From assembly GCA_036925085.1 (NCBI GenBank), contig JAUPFP010000009.1:3368461-3432460 (forward strand): a stretch of DNA of 64,000 nucleotides. Reading direction: 5' to 3'. Shown in pieces: positions 1 through 10,804 of this stretch. Every line of letters starts with the position of its first letter. Within the stretch, counting starts at the first letter, position 1. The notes under the pieces were generated by a model, which was given only the letters and a program-made list of their open reading frames with translations, did not search any database and had not been told where the DNA came from. The stretch is from Brachycybe producta. Taxonomy: Eukaryota; Arthropoda; Diplopoda; Playtdesmida; Andrognathidae. The position numbers and the translations under genes are program-made.

Positions 1-44
1 ATTAATTAAATGCATTTAAATTATCAGGTGTGTACTAGGTATTA
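1..44 (+). mobile_element. Right end of MITE family A
   Basis: Terminal fragment of a roughly 300-bp MITE found about ten times in this window. The right end reads ATTATCAGGTGTGTACTAGG then TATTA. Full copies start TAATACCTTGTACACACATG, so the ends form imperfect inverted repeats. The rest of this copy lies outside the window. No coding capacity is seen in any copy. Confidence 0.8.
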
Positions 45-1000
45 GGGGGAAGGGGAGCGAGGCCTTGTGCCCCACGCTTTTAGAGGCTCCGCACTGCTTG
101 ACTAAACATTTTTTTTGCTACTGTGACATAACTGAAACAATGACAGTTGAAGAATTAGTCACAGTAGTGTCACTAGGGGTTGATGTCACCCATTGTGGTA
201 TATACCACTCATGGTGTCACCCCTTCCCGACTTCCACCTTCAACTTTCCGATTTCTCCTGTACCATTCCAACCAGAATCTTTAGTAATACGGGTAAATGG
301 GTAAATTTAAATCCTAAATTTACAAAGGACATAAGAATTAAACAGTAGAATGTGAGGTAAAAGTGTTTAAGAACTACATCAAAATTATGTTAATTGTGTT
401 TAAATTTTAATATTAAACTGTACAGTTAGAATCAGTAACTGCCCAAATAATATACAACTTTGTTGAACTTAAATGAAATCTCGAGTCTTAAATCAAAACT
501 TTCCTTTCCTGGCCTTTCCAACTTGTCAGTCACTTCATCGAAATCAACGCCTTTCATCAAATCACTTTCAAACAATACAAAAAAATTATTAAACAACAAT
601 TTTACAAGTATGCATGAGAACAACGTATGTACTGTACATTCCTGTGATTCGTATTACTCGGTGCGGTCCGCACCCACCTAGTGACGCAAGTGATTGATTA
701 TTCAAACAGTTGATTCAATTATTAACATGGGAAGACAAAAACTTGCAAATGGTTGAAATCAATTGCATTGGGCCCCCCGCTCATCGCTTGCCACCTAAGG
801 CCTCGAATACTCCAGGGTCGGGCCTGCGCCCTAGGTGAAGTTTAAAATTTGAGCCCATGCGCCTCAGCATGGCATTTTCTGCATGTGGGACCTTAGTTTT
901 AGGCAAAGACCCCACATTAATAGAAAGTAGGCATAAAAAAGTTTCAACTTCAACTTTTACTATTCTGGCAAACAGAATTTCATTTAACTTATAGGAAGTA
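45..1000. other. AT-rich DNA without a recognised gene
   Basis: No ORF with recognisable content and no tandem repeat. Around 770-840 there is a GC-richer patch (CCTAAGGCC and GGGCCTGCGCCCTAGG) that looks like an old DNA-transposon end, but I cannot find its partner. Confidence 0.5.
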
Positions 1001-1006
1001 ATTCTA

Positions 1007-1345
1007 AAGCCTGGAACACACACACCGGAATTCCGCCAAGGAAAAAAATGTCCAATACATAGAAACAGAAAAGTAATGAGGAAAGTTGTGCACACCATCT
1101 ATTGAGCAAGAAAAAAAAACATATTTATTGCCAAAATGGATTCCAATATGCTTTTTTTTTGTGATGTCCACATGCTTCTTTCTGATTGGTGGGAATTTGA
1201 ACGGAATATTTGTAGAACGGAAAAAATGTTGAGCTTTGTTCAACTTATTTTTAATGAATTTTCCGTTCACTTTTTATGGAAAATTTTCTCATTTCAATAT
1301 TCTGTTGTGATTTTCTGAGCGGAATTCCGCGTGTGTGTTCTAGGG
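1007..1345. mobile_element. MITE family T, copy 1
   Basis: Non-autonomous DNA element. The left end is AAGCCTGGAACACACACACC followed by GGAATTCCG. The right end carries the inverse, GCGGAATTCCGCGTGTGTGT. The interior is AT-rich and shared with the copies at 1346-1825 and 2046-2443. No transposase is present. Confidence 0.7.
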
Positions 1346-1825
1346 TAAACAAAAAAGTAATGAGGAAAGTTGTGCGCACCCTCTAGTGAGCAAGAAAAGA
1401 AACATATTTATTGCCAAAATGGATTCCAGTTTGCTTTTTTTTTTGTGATGTCCACATGCTTCTTTCTGATTGGTGGGAATATGAACGGAATACACGCAGA
1501 ATTTCACACAGTGCAAAATGAAAACAACAGAAAAATAAATAAATTTGCATTGTTGGTGTTCACACATAGTAACAGAATGTGTGTGCCCTCTAGTGAGAAA
1601 AAAAAAATAAACACTACAAACACAAAAAAATTAACATCCATGCTGTGATTGGTCGAAATTTTAGATGGAAAATATTTTACAACAGAAAAAGTTGAGCTTT
1701 GTTCAAGTCAATTTTTCAACAAATTTTTCCGTTCAACTTTGGCAGAAAATTTTTTTTTCATTTACATATTCCGTTGTTGATTTTCTGAACGGAATTCTGT
1801 GCATGTGTGTTGTTCTATCCAGTCT
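1346..1825. mobile_element. MITE family T, partial copy 2
   Basis: Repeats the family T interior (AAGTAATGAGGAAAGTTGTG, TTGCCAAAATGGATTCC, CACATGCTTCTTTCTGATTG) directly after copy 1. It ends with a degenerate GGAATTCTGTGCATGTGTG. It seems to be two partial copies joined, with a second GAGC-rich block near 1590. Confidence 0.6.
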
Positions 1826-2045
1826 TTATGGCTCCTCCTATTTGTGGCACTAGGTGCGGGACTTAAAAAGGGCTCTGGTTCCACACAGAGCCCAACAAAT
1901 AGTTATCAAGGTTAGGGGAAGAATTCCACTTGCTGAAAAACCAGCAGAAATAATAAATTAGAATATTTCTATAGTCCTTTTACACTGAGAGATAGATGGC
2001 ACCTTACAAAGTGAAATTCCGTGGGATTTGTGTTGTTTTTCCCTA

Positions 2046-2443
2046 AAGCCTGGAACACACAAGCGGAATTCCGCCAAGGAAAAAGGAAATAGGAAAAGGA
2101 AAAAAAAAAAGTAATTTTCTTTTTCTGTATGTCTGTTGTTCACACATAGAAACAGAAAAAAGTAATGAGGAAAGTTGTGGGCACCCTCTATTGAGCAAGA
2201 AAAGAAACATTATATTTAGATCTATTGCCAAAATGGATTCCAATTTGCTTTTTTTGTCATGTCACGTCATGCTTCTTTCTGATTGGTGGGAATTTGAACG
2301 GAATATTTTGAGAACGGAAAAAGTTGAGCTTTGTTCAACTCATTTTTAATGAATTTTCTGTTCACTTTTTATGGAAAATTGTCTCATTTAAATATTCTAT
2401 TATTATTTTCTGAGGAGGAATTCCGCGTGTGTGTTCCAGGCTT
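2046..2443. mobile_element. MITE family T, copy 3 (best ends)
   Basis: The cleanest family T copy. It begins AAGCCTGGAACACACAAGCG and ends CGCGTGTGTGTTCCAGGCTT, so the terminal inverted repeats are nearly perfect for about 28 bp and include the palindrome GCGGAATTCCGC. A TAA/TTAA-like target flanks it, but no clear longer target duplication. Confidence 0.75.
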
Positions 2444-3690
2444 AACTTTCTGAGGAACTTCTATGAGCCAACCACTGTTGTCACCATTTACTCAAACCAA
2501 ATTATATAAAAAAAAACACTTTTTCTTGTAATTTAGAACATATTGTATGATATTTTTTTTTTTTTTGCATAAAAAGTAGATTTTTCTTGAAGCCTATTTT
2601 CATATCAATATGATTTTGATCCAATATACCTGAGATGTATGAAGGGGGGGGGGGGGGGGGTTGTACGTATAGAGGTTTTGTGTAAGGAGGGGGGAGGGAG
2701 TAAGATGGTTTTAAATAGGGTGCTGTATATGTATATTGTGTTTAACATTTGATGCATTTTAATGAGCCAACTTCAAAATGTGGTTGAAAAGTTTGAAGTA
2801 AAAAAAAAACTTTTGTTGTTGTTGAGTAAGGGTAAAAGAAGGGAGGGGGGGGGGGGGAGAAAACAGAGGGATGTTTAGAATTTTAAAGAAGGGGGGGGGG
2901 GTTTCTATTAGTAATCAGCGCGTGGCATCGCGGTTCTTAATACCTTGTTTGCATTTTGGTTAAAGGTGGTTAACTGGTGGCTCAGTGCCACATAAGAGTC
3001 ACATGTGTGGCTCACCAGTTGGCCGCCATTTTTTTTAAGAGAGAAACTCTTGTCAAAGTTTAGTTTTAGCAACAAAAAAAAAGGAGATAATGTTTTAAGG
3101 GGGGGGGGTTTCTTTGTTGAAGTTCCCTCCCCCCTCTCCTATTTCTGAGTTCTTGAATGACAGTTGAACATTTTTTTTATTGTATGGCCTCAAATATAAA
3201 CACCAAAGTTTTTTTTTAAATGGTCGTTTCTGCATTTTTATGGTTTTTATTAAAAAAAATTTGGTGGACACTTTTTTTCTGTATTTAATTTATGCACTTT
3301 TTTATGTGCTTCAAAATGCACCCATTTTGTTACATGTATTTTTTTTTCTTTCTGCCAGACATTCAGATAACTAACTCTCTGAATGGAACTAAGATAATCA
3401 TAAGAAAGAACATTTTGTGACATGCCTGGACCTCGGTAAGAAAATCCAGGCAATGTTTTTTTTTTTTCCTGTTTTGTTCTGTTCTATAGCCTGTGTGGCC
3501 ATGGCCCAACTGAGTCTTTAGTTGGCCTCCGCAATCACTCAGGATGGGGATCGGAAATTCCTATTTAAAGGAGGGGAACAATGATGATTTTTTTTCTTCC
3601 TTGAAATAATTGACGAAGTTAAAAATATAACTCTTTATATTTGAAACTGATTGAATAGCTGTTGTGCACATTGTATAAACACCGAATCTC
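2444..3690. other. AT-rich DNA with several poly-G tracts
   Basis: Contains G runs near 2643-2660, 2845-2857, 2890-2900 and 3101-3108 and many T/A runs. A short inverted structure around 2975-3030 (GGTGGCTCAGTGCCACAT with GTGTGGCTCACCAG) may be an old MITE. No credible gene. Confidence 0.5.
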
Positions 3691-5050
3691 TTGCACAGAG
3701 ATTATTCGGCGGTATCCCTTTCGGTCGAAATTTTTTCCGTCGACAAGCCTCAGGGATTGGATTGGAGGCTAACAGTGACGTCATAGGGGGGACAAAATAT
3801 AGACCTTTTTTATCACTTTCTCGTCACTACAGCTAAAAAAAATAACCTTTTCTTCCTAATATAACCGAACCTTAACGATCCTAACCGATTCTAACCTAAA
3901 CCTAACCGAACCTAATCTATCCTCACCAAACCTAATCGATCCTAACCGAACCTAATCGATCCTAACCGAACCTAATCGATCCTAACCGAACCTAATCGAT
4001 CCTAACCGAACCTAATCGATCCTAACCGAACCTAATCGATCCTAACCGAACCTAATCGATCCTAACCGAACCTAATCGATCCTAACCGAACCTAATCGAT
4101 CCTAACCGAACCTAATCGATCCTAACCGAACCTAATCGATCCTAACCGAACCTAATCGATCCTAACCGAACCTAATCGATCCTAACCGAACCTAATCGAT
4201 CCTAACCGAACCTAATCGATCCTAACCGAACCTAATCGATCCTAACCGAACCTAATCGATCCTAACCGAACCTAATCGATCCTAACCGAACCTAATCGAT
4301 CCTAACCGAACCTAATCGATCCTAACCGAACCTAATCGATCCTAACCGAACCTAATCGATCCTAACCGAACCTAATCGATCCTAACCGAACCTAATCGAT
4401 CCTAACCGAACCTAATCGATCCTAACCGAACCTAATCGATCCTAACCGAACCTAATCGATCCTAACCGAACCTAATCGATCCTAACCGAACCTAATCGAT
4501 CCTAACCGAACCTAATCGATCCTAACCGAACCTAATCGATCCTAACCGAACCTAATCGATCCTAACCGAACCTAATCGATCCTAACCGAACCTAATCGAT
4601 CCTAACCGAACCTAATCGATCCTAACCGAACCTAATCGATCCTAACCGAACCTAATCGATCCTAACCGAACCTAATCGATCCTAACCGAACCTAATCGAT
4701 CCTAACCGAACCTAATCGATCCTAACCGAACCTAATCGATCCTAACCGAACCTAATCGATCCTAACCGAACCTAATCGATCCTAACCGAACCTAATCGAT
4801 CCTAACCGAACCTAATCGATCCTAACCGAACCTAATCGATCCTAACCAAACCTAATCGATCCTAACCAAACCTAACCGAACCTAATCGATCCAGTTACCT
4901 CCCGGTAGCTGTAGTGACCCTTTTGATGAAAAAAAAAAGGTCTATATATTTTTTTATTGACGTCACTGTTAGCCTCCAATTCAATCCCTGAGGGTTGTCG
5001 ACGGAAAAAGTTTCGTCGGTAAGGGAACACACCGATTATTCCCAGTCCAA
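3690..5050. mobile_element. Foldback transposon with an internal satellite
   Basis: The segment 3700-3836 is repeated in inverted orientation at about 4905-5045. Shared blocks include CGTCGACAA, CCTCAGGGATTG, TTGGAGGCTAACAGTGACGT, TATAGACCTTTTT and GTCACTACAGCTA. Between these arms of about 140 bp lies only the 20-bp satellite at 3861-4891. Long inverted repeats with tandem repeats inside resemble Foldback-type DNA elements. No transposase is present, so it would be mobilised in trans. Exact ends are uncertain by about 20 bp. Confidence 0.75.
3861..4891. repeat. 20-bp minisatellite, about 49 copies
   Basis: Unit CCTAACCGAACCTAATCGAT, nearly perfect from 3941 to 4840, with variant units at both edges. 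Every unit holds a ClaI-type ATCGAT palindrome and, on the minus strand, two TTAGG words. It contains stop codons and is not coding. It is wholly enclosed by the inverted arms of the surrounding foldback element. Confidence 0.97.
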
Positions 5051-5307
5051 AAAGGACACAAAAGTGACAAATACACAAACTCTCAAACATTGCAAACAGT
5101 TCCTCGAAACCGTGTTTAAGTGCCATCAGCAGACCAACAGACTTGTCCATAAGAACTAGACTGACCCTTCAGGCTCACCTGATATGCCAGTTTTAGTCTT
5201 TGGGCCTTTGAGAGGGGCCACTGTCAACTAAGACTCAATCACAGGTCAAACTGACCAATGATTGACCCCCTGAACCAAAACACTACCATTTTTGGAAACA
5301 ATTTCTA

Positions 5308-5824
5308 AAGCCCATTGTACACCTACAATTTTTACTTGCATACTTGTGTAAATTAAGTGATGAATCATTTCATCAATGATTTGGTAAATAAAATTGTATA
5401 AATTAATTTTACGGGCGTCAATTGGCGGTTATGCACGTGTAAAAGTATTCGAACATTTTTACTTAGGTAATGTGCACAGAACAGGTGTGTAGTGTGTGAC
5501 AGTTTACTATATCTCTAACCGTGTAACCTTTGGATAAAAAGAACTGGAGAGTTGCAGAGCTCAACGCTCTTTGAAAACGTAAACAGCTTTGCAAATAACA
5601 TAAAAATGATGCTGAGCCTGAGAAAGCGCTCTAGGAGATGCACTGAAGATTAATGTGCAGAAAATGTTAACAAATCATTTAAAAAAAATAAAACATGTTC
5701 TAAATTAATGCAACTTTGAAGAAATAATTTAACATTCACGTCGTTTTATACACATAGAATCTACAATTATAAATTAATTTATACATTTATTTAAGACATA
5801 ATTGATGGTGTATACCGGGCTTAA
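5308..5824. mobile_element. MITE family S, copy 1
   Basis: Ends are TAAAGCCCATTGTACACC and GGTGTATACCGGGCTTAA, which are inverted repeats. The interior (AAAGTATTCGAACATTTTTAC, AATGATGCTGAGCCTGAGAA, AATTTAACATTCACGTCGT) recurs at 44270-44683. Non-coding, AT-rich, with TTAA-like flanks. Confidence 0.75.
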
Positions 5825-6035
5825 AATTATACAAATAATTTAGGTGAATATTTTTTTTCAATTATTACCTGTCACGAGCCATGAGAATTTTCTTCATGTA
5901 ATTACGTTTACATGTTTCGCGATATTTCGAGGGCCACCTGGGCACCAGGGTGTGTCATATCCTTCAGAGTGGCAAGGTATGAGAAGTTACTCACACATGT
6001 GTGGGTGGTGTCACAACTTATTGGACGTTTTGTTG

Positions 6036-6343
6036 CTCTGGTGTGCGCATGTCGTTTGTTCCTTTTTTACTCCTTTCATTTCAATTTCAGTCACCCCACC
6101 CACTTTTTCCCCTCCACGTTTCTCTCTCACTCCCCCTTCTACACGTTCCAACCTTTTCCCCTCCACGTTTCTCTCGCCCCCTTTACACTTTCTAACCTTT
6201 CCCCCCCTCTTCAATTTAATATCAATGGGGTTCTTGGATGGGGAGTGTGCAACATATAATTGACCTTGAGAAAAAAAGCGGTTCATTCATTTAAATTTAT
6301 ATAAATTCTGATGTTACACACACACACACACACACAGACCTGG
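6036..6343 (-). mobile_element. Non-autonomous Helitron H0 (diverged, 3' end missing)
   Basis: Shares with the other Helitron copies the TTTCATTTCAATTTCAGTCA block, the C/T-rich run, TTGACCTTGAGAAAAAAA, CGGTTCATTCATTTAAATTT and a (CA)n ending in CAGACCTGG. Together with the 38.1-kb copy it forms a subfamily starting CTCTGGTGTGCGCATG. I cannot find the terminal hairpin and CTAG in this copy. Confidence 0.65.
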
Positions 6344-6710
6344 CTTAATATATACATGTATATAATGGTATAGATGATTATTTCTCACATAATTTGACTA
6401 ATGATTGTAGAATAATTAGACATAGTGAAAAATGTCATTTATTTAAAAAAAAAATGATTGAAGAAAATGAAACAGATTAATTGACACAAAAATGACACAA
6501 ATGATAAAATTAAACATGTTTAAAATACTCATATGAACCGATTACAATCGTCAATTTTTTGTTTATGGTTTCAGTGCTTGGAAACTCGGTTTTTTTAAAA
6601 ATAATATTAAATATTTCAAACTAATATCATGTGAAATATTTCACTAAAATGAAATATTTAATGAAATGTTTGCTCTTGCTCGCTCCTGCTTTACGAGCCC
6701 ACTTTGTAAC

Positions 6711-7029
6711 TAATTCCTTGTATACACACATGAGTTAAATGAATTCAAATTAAATGTGTTTAGGTGTGAATTATACGGAATCCAGTTAAGGACATGAACA
6801 ACAAATAAAAATTCACTTTTATTATTAGTAAATTTTAAATTGAAATACTAACTCAATATTTTGTTAATCGTTTATATATCATTTAAGTATTAACTCAATA
6901 TTTTGAGATTATTAACTGAATAAATGGAATTCGACGACATATTGTTTGTTTGTCCTTCACAGAGGACTCTGTAGAACACGTTTATTTTTTAAATGCATTT
7001 AAATTATCAGGTGTGTGTACTATTTATTA
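6711..7029 (+). mobile_element. MITE family A, full-length copy
   Basis: Runs from TAATTCCTTGTATACACACA to GGTGTGTGTACTATTTATTA, with the family core (TACGGAATCCAGTTAAGGAC, ATTAACTGAATAAAT, CTCTGTAGAACACGT). A Helitron begins six bases after its end. Non-coding. Confidence 0.85.
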
Positions 7030-7034
7030 CACAA

Positions 7035-7392
7035 CTAGTGGGGTAATCCGTCATAAATGACGGGAGCAAAATTCACAGGCAATTGTGCGCATGCGCGTCA
7101 TTTTTTTTTTTTTTTTACTCTTTTCATTTCAATTTCAGTCACCCCCTCCCACTTTTCTCTCTCTCTCTCTCCCTTCTACACTTTCCAACCTTTTCCCCTC
7201 ACCCCTCCCACTTTTCTCTCTCTCTCTCGCTCTCTCTCTCCCCTCCCTTCACTTTCTAAAGGAAGAGTTAAACATATAGTTGACCTTGAGAAAAAAAAAA
7301 CGGTTCATTTATTCAAATTTATATAAATTCCGACGTGCTTCAATGGTTTTGTTACTCCACACACACACACACATACATACACAGACCTGGGA
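7035..7392 (-). mobile_element. Non-autonomous Helitron H1
   Basis: Read on the minus strand it starts TCCCAGGTCTGTGTGTG and ends with a hairpin, 8 bases and CTAG. The hairpin here is slightly mutated from CCCGTCATTTATGACGGG. The host bases are A before and T after on the plus strand, as expected for Helitron insertion between A and T. The interior holds (CA)n and C/T-rich runs and no protein. Confidence 0.85.
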
Positions 7393-8043
7393 TATTATAT
7401 ATATAATTAAGTTGACATTATTTTTTTTTCTTCTGCAAACTATGGTTATGGTTAACAATAGTTATTTATGAACCATGTTTGTTTCTACTAGAAAATTAAT
7501 TGTAGTTATCTTTTTTTTAATTGCAGATGACTTTTATGATGCAAATGAAGTATTATTTCAAGGTTATAGATAGTATACATTTGACATTACTCAATTAAAT
7601 TAACTTTCGAGACACACACAATACATATCTTACTTTAATTTTAAAATTATAATAAGTTAATAAACATTCAGATTTTGTTACTTCAACTTGGTTCTTTTTT
7701 TTTTTTCTCTCATTAGAAGCAAACGAGAAACAACATTGAAGAACACAATTTGTTACAACTTTATTTAGAGAAAATGAGAAGAAAAAAAAATAACAATTGA
7801 CCTTATTAAAAACTATATTTCATGAATCAAAACAGGTTTTGACAGTTTTTTTTAAAAAAAAAGAAAGCAACAAATAAAAATTGTTTCTGTAATTTTTTTG
7901 TTGCATTTTTAAATTATTTATCCAATTTAAAAAAAAAGGATTGGTTCCACTCCGCCACTGTTTGTTTTGGCCGCTTTCTCAGTGTGCCGCCGCCGCCGCC
8001 ACCACCAAAAACCGTTCTCATGTGCACTCTGGGTGCCTATGTG
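7393..8043. other. AT-rich DNA
   Basis: No gene or recognisable repeat. A/T runs and a (CCG)n-like patch near 7985-8000 only. Confidence 0.5.
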
Positions 8044-8052
8044 CACCCTTGG

Positions 8053-8261
8053 AAAGGCAATTAGAAATCGGGACAAACAGAAGTTGACTCCACCCTTTTT
8101 ATGACGAACGCAACTTCTAATTGGTTGGTTATGTAGTCTGACGTCACATGCTCTCCGCCCCTTTTCAACGTCGAACCCACACAACAAACCAATTAGAAGT
8201 TGCCGTTCGTCATAAAAAGGGCGGAGCCAACGTCTGTTTGTCCCGATTTCTAATTGCCTGT
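8053..8261. mobile_element. Foldback MITE family C, copy 1 (9-bp TSD)
   Basis: A 209-bp near-palindrome with ends corresponding to ACAGGCAATTAGAAATCGGG (second base mutated at the left). It is flanked by CACCCTTGG at 8044-8052 and again at 8262-8270. The two arms share CCGCCC, TTTTATGACGA, CAACTTCTAATTGG and a central TGACGTCA. Long inverted ends plus 9-bp duplications suggest a Mutator-like parent. Confidence 0.9.
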
Positions 8262-8314
8262 CACCCTTGGCCTTACTGAAAGCCTGATATTGCCCTCTGC
8301 CAAAACACACACGC

Positions 8315-8804
8315 ACCACTTTTCAGCTGCAAAAGGAAGTCTTATTGTAGCCAAAATGGATCATCTCGATTCTTTCCTATAGAAATTACATTGCAATCAC
8401 ATTGCAACCACAGCCCAACGACTTTACTCCATTTTGCAGTTGAAAAGTTGCCAAGAAGTCGTTTGTGTGTGGACGCAAAGTGGTCCGTGTGAAGCCAGCC
8501 TTGGCTTCACATGGACCACTTTGTGTCGCCAGAATGTAGCGCCATGAAGTGCATGATTGATACAGATTGTTTCACACATACCACTCGGTGTCTCATGCGA
8601 AGAAATCCATATAAAATTATGGCGTGATGTTGGTGCGGGCCACTTAGAATTGGAATACACGCAAACGACTTTTGGCAACTTTTCAACTGCAAAATGGAGA
8701 CTAAAGTCGTTCGGCTGTGATTGCAATGTATTTTCTATAGGAAAGAATCAAGGTGGTCGATTTTGGCGACAATAAGAGTTCATTTTGCAGAGCTGAAAAG
8801 TGGT
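8315..8804. mobile_element. Foldback element O
   Basis: Left arm 8315-8480 is repeated inverted at 8660-8804. Shared blocks are ACCACTTTTCAGCTG, ATTCTTTCCTATAGAAA, ACATTGCAATCACA, CGACTTTA, CCATTTTGCAGTTGAAAAGT and AAGTCGTTTG. Non-coding. A separate tight hairpin sits near the left arm at 8477-8522. Confidence 0.8.
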
Positions 8805-9103
8805 CAGAAAGTAGTGTTGCAAATATAACTACGGTCCACCCGCCGATAGGCTTTAGGCCACTTATACCAGTTGGTGTACGACAGTCTTAAGAAAAAGGGT
8901 CTTTGCCGCGAAGGTAGACAAGAGCCTAGAAGCCCCTACCCCTTCCCGGTACAACAAAAACAAATTATCTCTAGGTTAGCAGCTAGGGTTTATGAACTAG
9001 GTTGTGATTAACAGGTCTGTGTTATCAGAGTTCCAATGTTCGGTTCGGGTGATTTAGTCGTCATTGTAAGGGAGAAGCTGAAAGGGTGGTGGCCAATATT
9101 ATC

Positions 9104-9427
9104 TCACTGGGAGTTATCACTGTCACTGGCAGAGCTGTTGTCGGTAGTGGCATCATCATGAGAAACAGGGTATCGAAAGACCGCATCATTGGCAAACTCA
9201 CGCATTGCCTTCAAGTGTTCAGCTTGAAAGAGGACTGCTGGGTGGATTGGCGAACTAAGACCAGTCTTAGTGGACCACAAGATGAGTCGGTCACGTGCTG
9301 CAGTGTGAGTGGGAAGCATACAATGGAAGAGGATGTGCTGTAGAGTGTCCTCCTCATCAAGTTTGCATGGGCAACAGCCATCTGTAATAGAGCCAAAAAC
9401 GTTGGAGGTAGCGATTGAATGGACCAT
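9104..9427 (-). pseudogene. LINE ORF2 C-terminal relic (zinc-finger-like)
   Basis: A 107-residue open stretch on the minus strand contains CPCKLDEEDTLQHILFHC. This matches the C-x-C ... H-x(4)-C cysteine/histidine motif found after the reverse-transcriptase domain of many non-LTR retrotransposons. The rest of the polymerase is not visible upstream (9430-9480), so this is a 5'-truncated fragment. The acidic Ser/Asp-rich tail is unlike a conserved domain. Confidence 0.55.
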
Positions 9428-9476
9428 GCCCGGTCATCAACAAAACTATTTTCAGAAAGTGGTGTGTGTGTGCCAA

Positions 9477-10001
9477 AAGCCTTAGTTATCTCGCTTCATA
9501 CGGACCACAAAACTGGTCGTTTTTAGTTGACCTTTGACTACACAGAAGGTGTTCACACGAGCCACCACTTTGCTGTTTTTTTTTGCACCACAGTGGTATA
9601 GAGTGGTCGAGTCCAGTCACAAGTAGCGACCACCGCCTGTTTGTGAGTAATGCTCAACGTCGTCACTGGTGGCCAGCACAGGCAATTAGAAAGCGGGATG
9701 AACCGAAGTTGGCTCCGCTTTTTTTATGACGAATGGCAACTTCCAATTGGCTTGTTGTGCAGTTCGACGTTGAAAAGGGCGGAGCATGTGACGTCAGACT
9801 ACATAATAAAACCAATTAGAAGTTGCCGTTCATCATAAAAAAGGTGGAGCCAACGTCTGTTCATTTTGTTTTCTAATTTGCCTGTGTGGCCAGCTCGGAC
9901 AAGGAGGTCCATTGTTTTCAGTGTTGGTCCGTGTGATTGCCCAGGCGCGTCAACCACCATTGTTGTCACTACAAAGTGGTTCTTGTGAAGGAGGCCTTAA
10001 G
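9477..10001. mobile_element. Foldback element P, copy 1, interrupted by MITE C
   Basis: Outer ends AAGCCTTAG and GGCCTTAAG, with inner blocks about GGACCAC, GTTCACACGAGCCACCACTT and ACCACAGTGGTATAGAGTGG. The same blocks recur at 34.87-35.37 kb. Family C copy 2 is inserted inside it at 9678-9885. Confidence 0.6.
9678..9885. mobile_element. Foldback MITE family C, copy 2 (9-bp TSD)
   Basis: Begins ACAGGCAATTAGAAAGCGGG and ends in ...TTGCCTGT. GTGGCCAGC flanks both sides (9669-9677 and 9886-9894). Opposite internal orientation to copy 1. Contains TGACGTCA at 9789-9796. Confidence 0.92.
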
Positions 10002-10804
10002 TTGAAAATGTTATTAGGGTGGCAAAGTGGGAAATCGGCGAATTGAGAAAAAAAAAAGCATATTTATGTTTAGTGGTCAAAAAGAGGTGGGGTTCACACC
10101 AATTTTGAAAACGTTTCTAAAAATGTTGAGTAAATAAAATGTTCGTATATATTTGTGACACTTGTCATAAACACACCAACCAAAAAAAAAAAATATCTCA
10201 GTATGTTTTTTTTAAATATTTATGTTTCGATCGCTGACCTTCGAAGTGTCAGCGTCGACGGCGGCACGTGGCCACCGGTTCTTCTGCGAATTTAAGTGGC
10301 TCATTTGTCGATTCTTGCTTTTATTTTGCGTGTGGTTTCTGTTTGGCCTCCAATTTTTGAAAGAAGTTGTTAAAAAAAATATACTTGTAATTCAGATTTG
10401 AAAAGCGAAATAATTAATAATCTTGTTTTGATGATTTATGACTTAAATAACTTTTTAAAAAAAAAAAAATTACTTTCTCGTATAATTTCTTCAAGAAAAA
10501 TACGAGGATTCAATATAAACAGTGAATTTGCTTTCAAAGTTTTGTTATGCATAAATTTAAATCTAATTTTTTAAAAAAAAGGTGGGGAAGAATCCTAAAT
10601 TTTCTCGAATCTGAATAATAAAAGGTTCTCTAATCCTTCATATAAGAATCCTATATTATTCATTAAGGCACTCAGGGGGGGGGGGTCGCCACAAGGTGAT
10701 GATATTGGTGATCCGGATACCACCGAAATTGCAATAATCGCCGGTTTTTTGTTGTTAGTGAACGCTTCTATTGGACGTCAATGGAGTTAAAACTAATTTT
10801 AACA
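10002..10804. other. AT-rich DNA
   Basis: No gene seen. A G11 tract at about 10676-10686 and many A runs. Leads into the 126-bp satellite. Confidence 0.5.

Noticed and set aside
3861-4891. CRISPR-like array
   Set aside because: Units are contiguous with no unique spacers, and the surrounding DNA is eukaryotic.
7927-8319. 130-residue minus-strand ORF
   Set aside because: Lies across MITE family C copy 1 and its flanks; similar ORFs appear at every family C copy.
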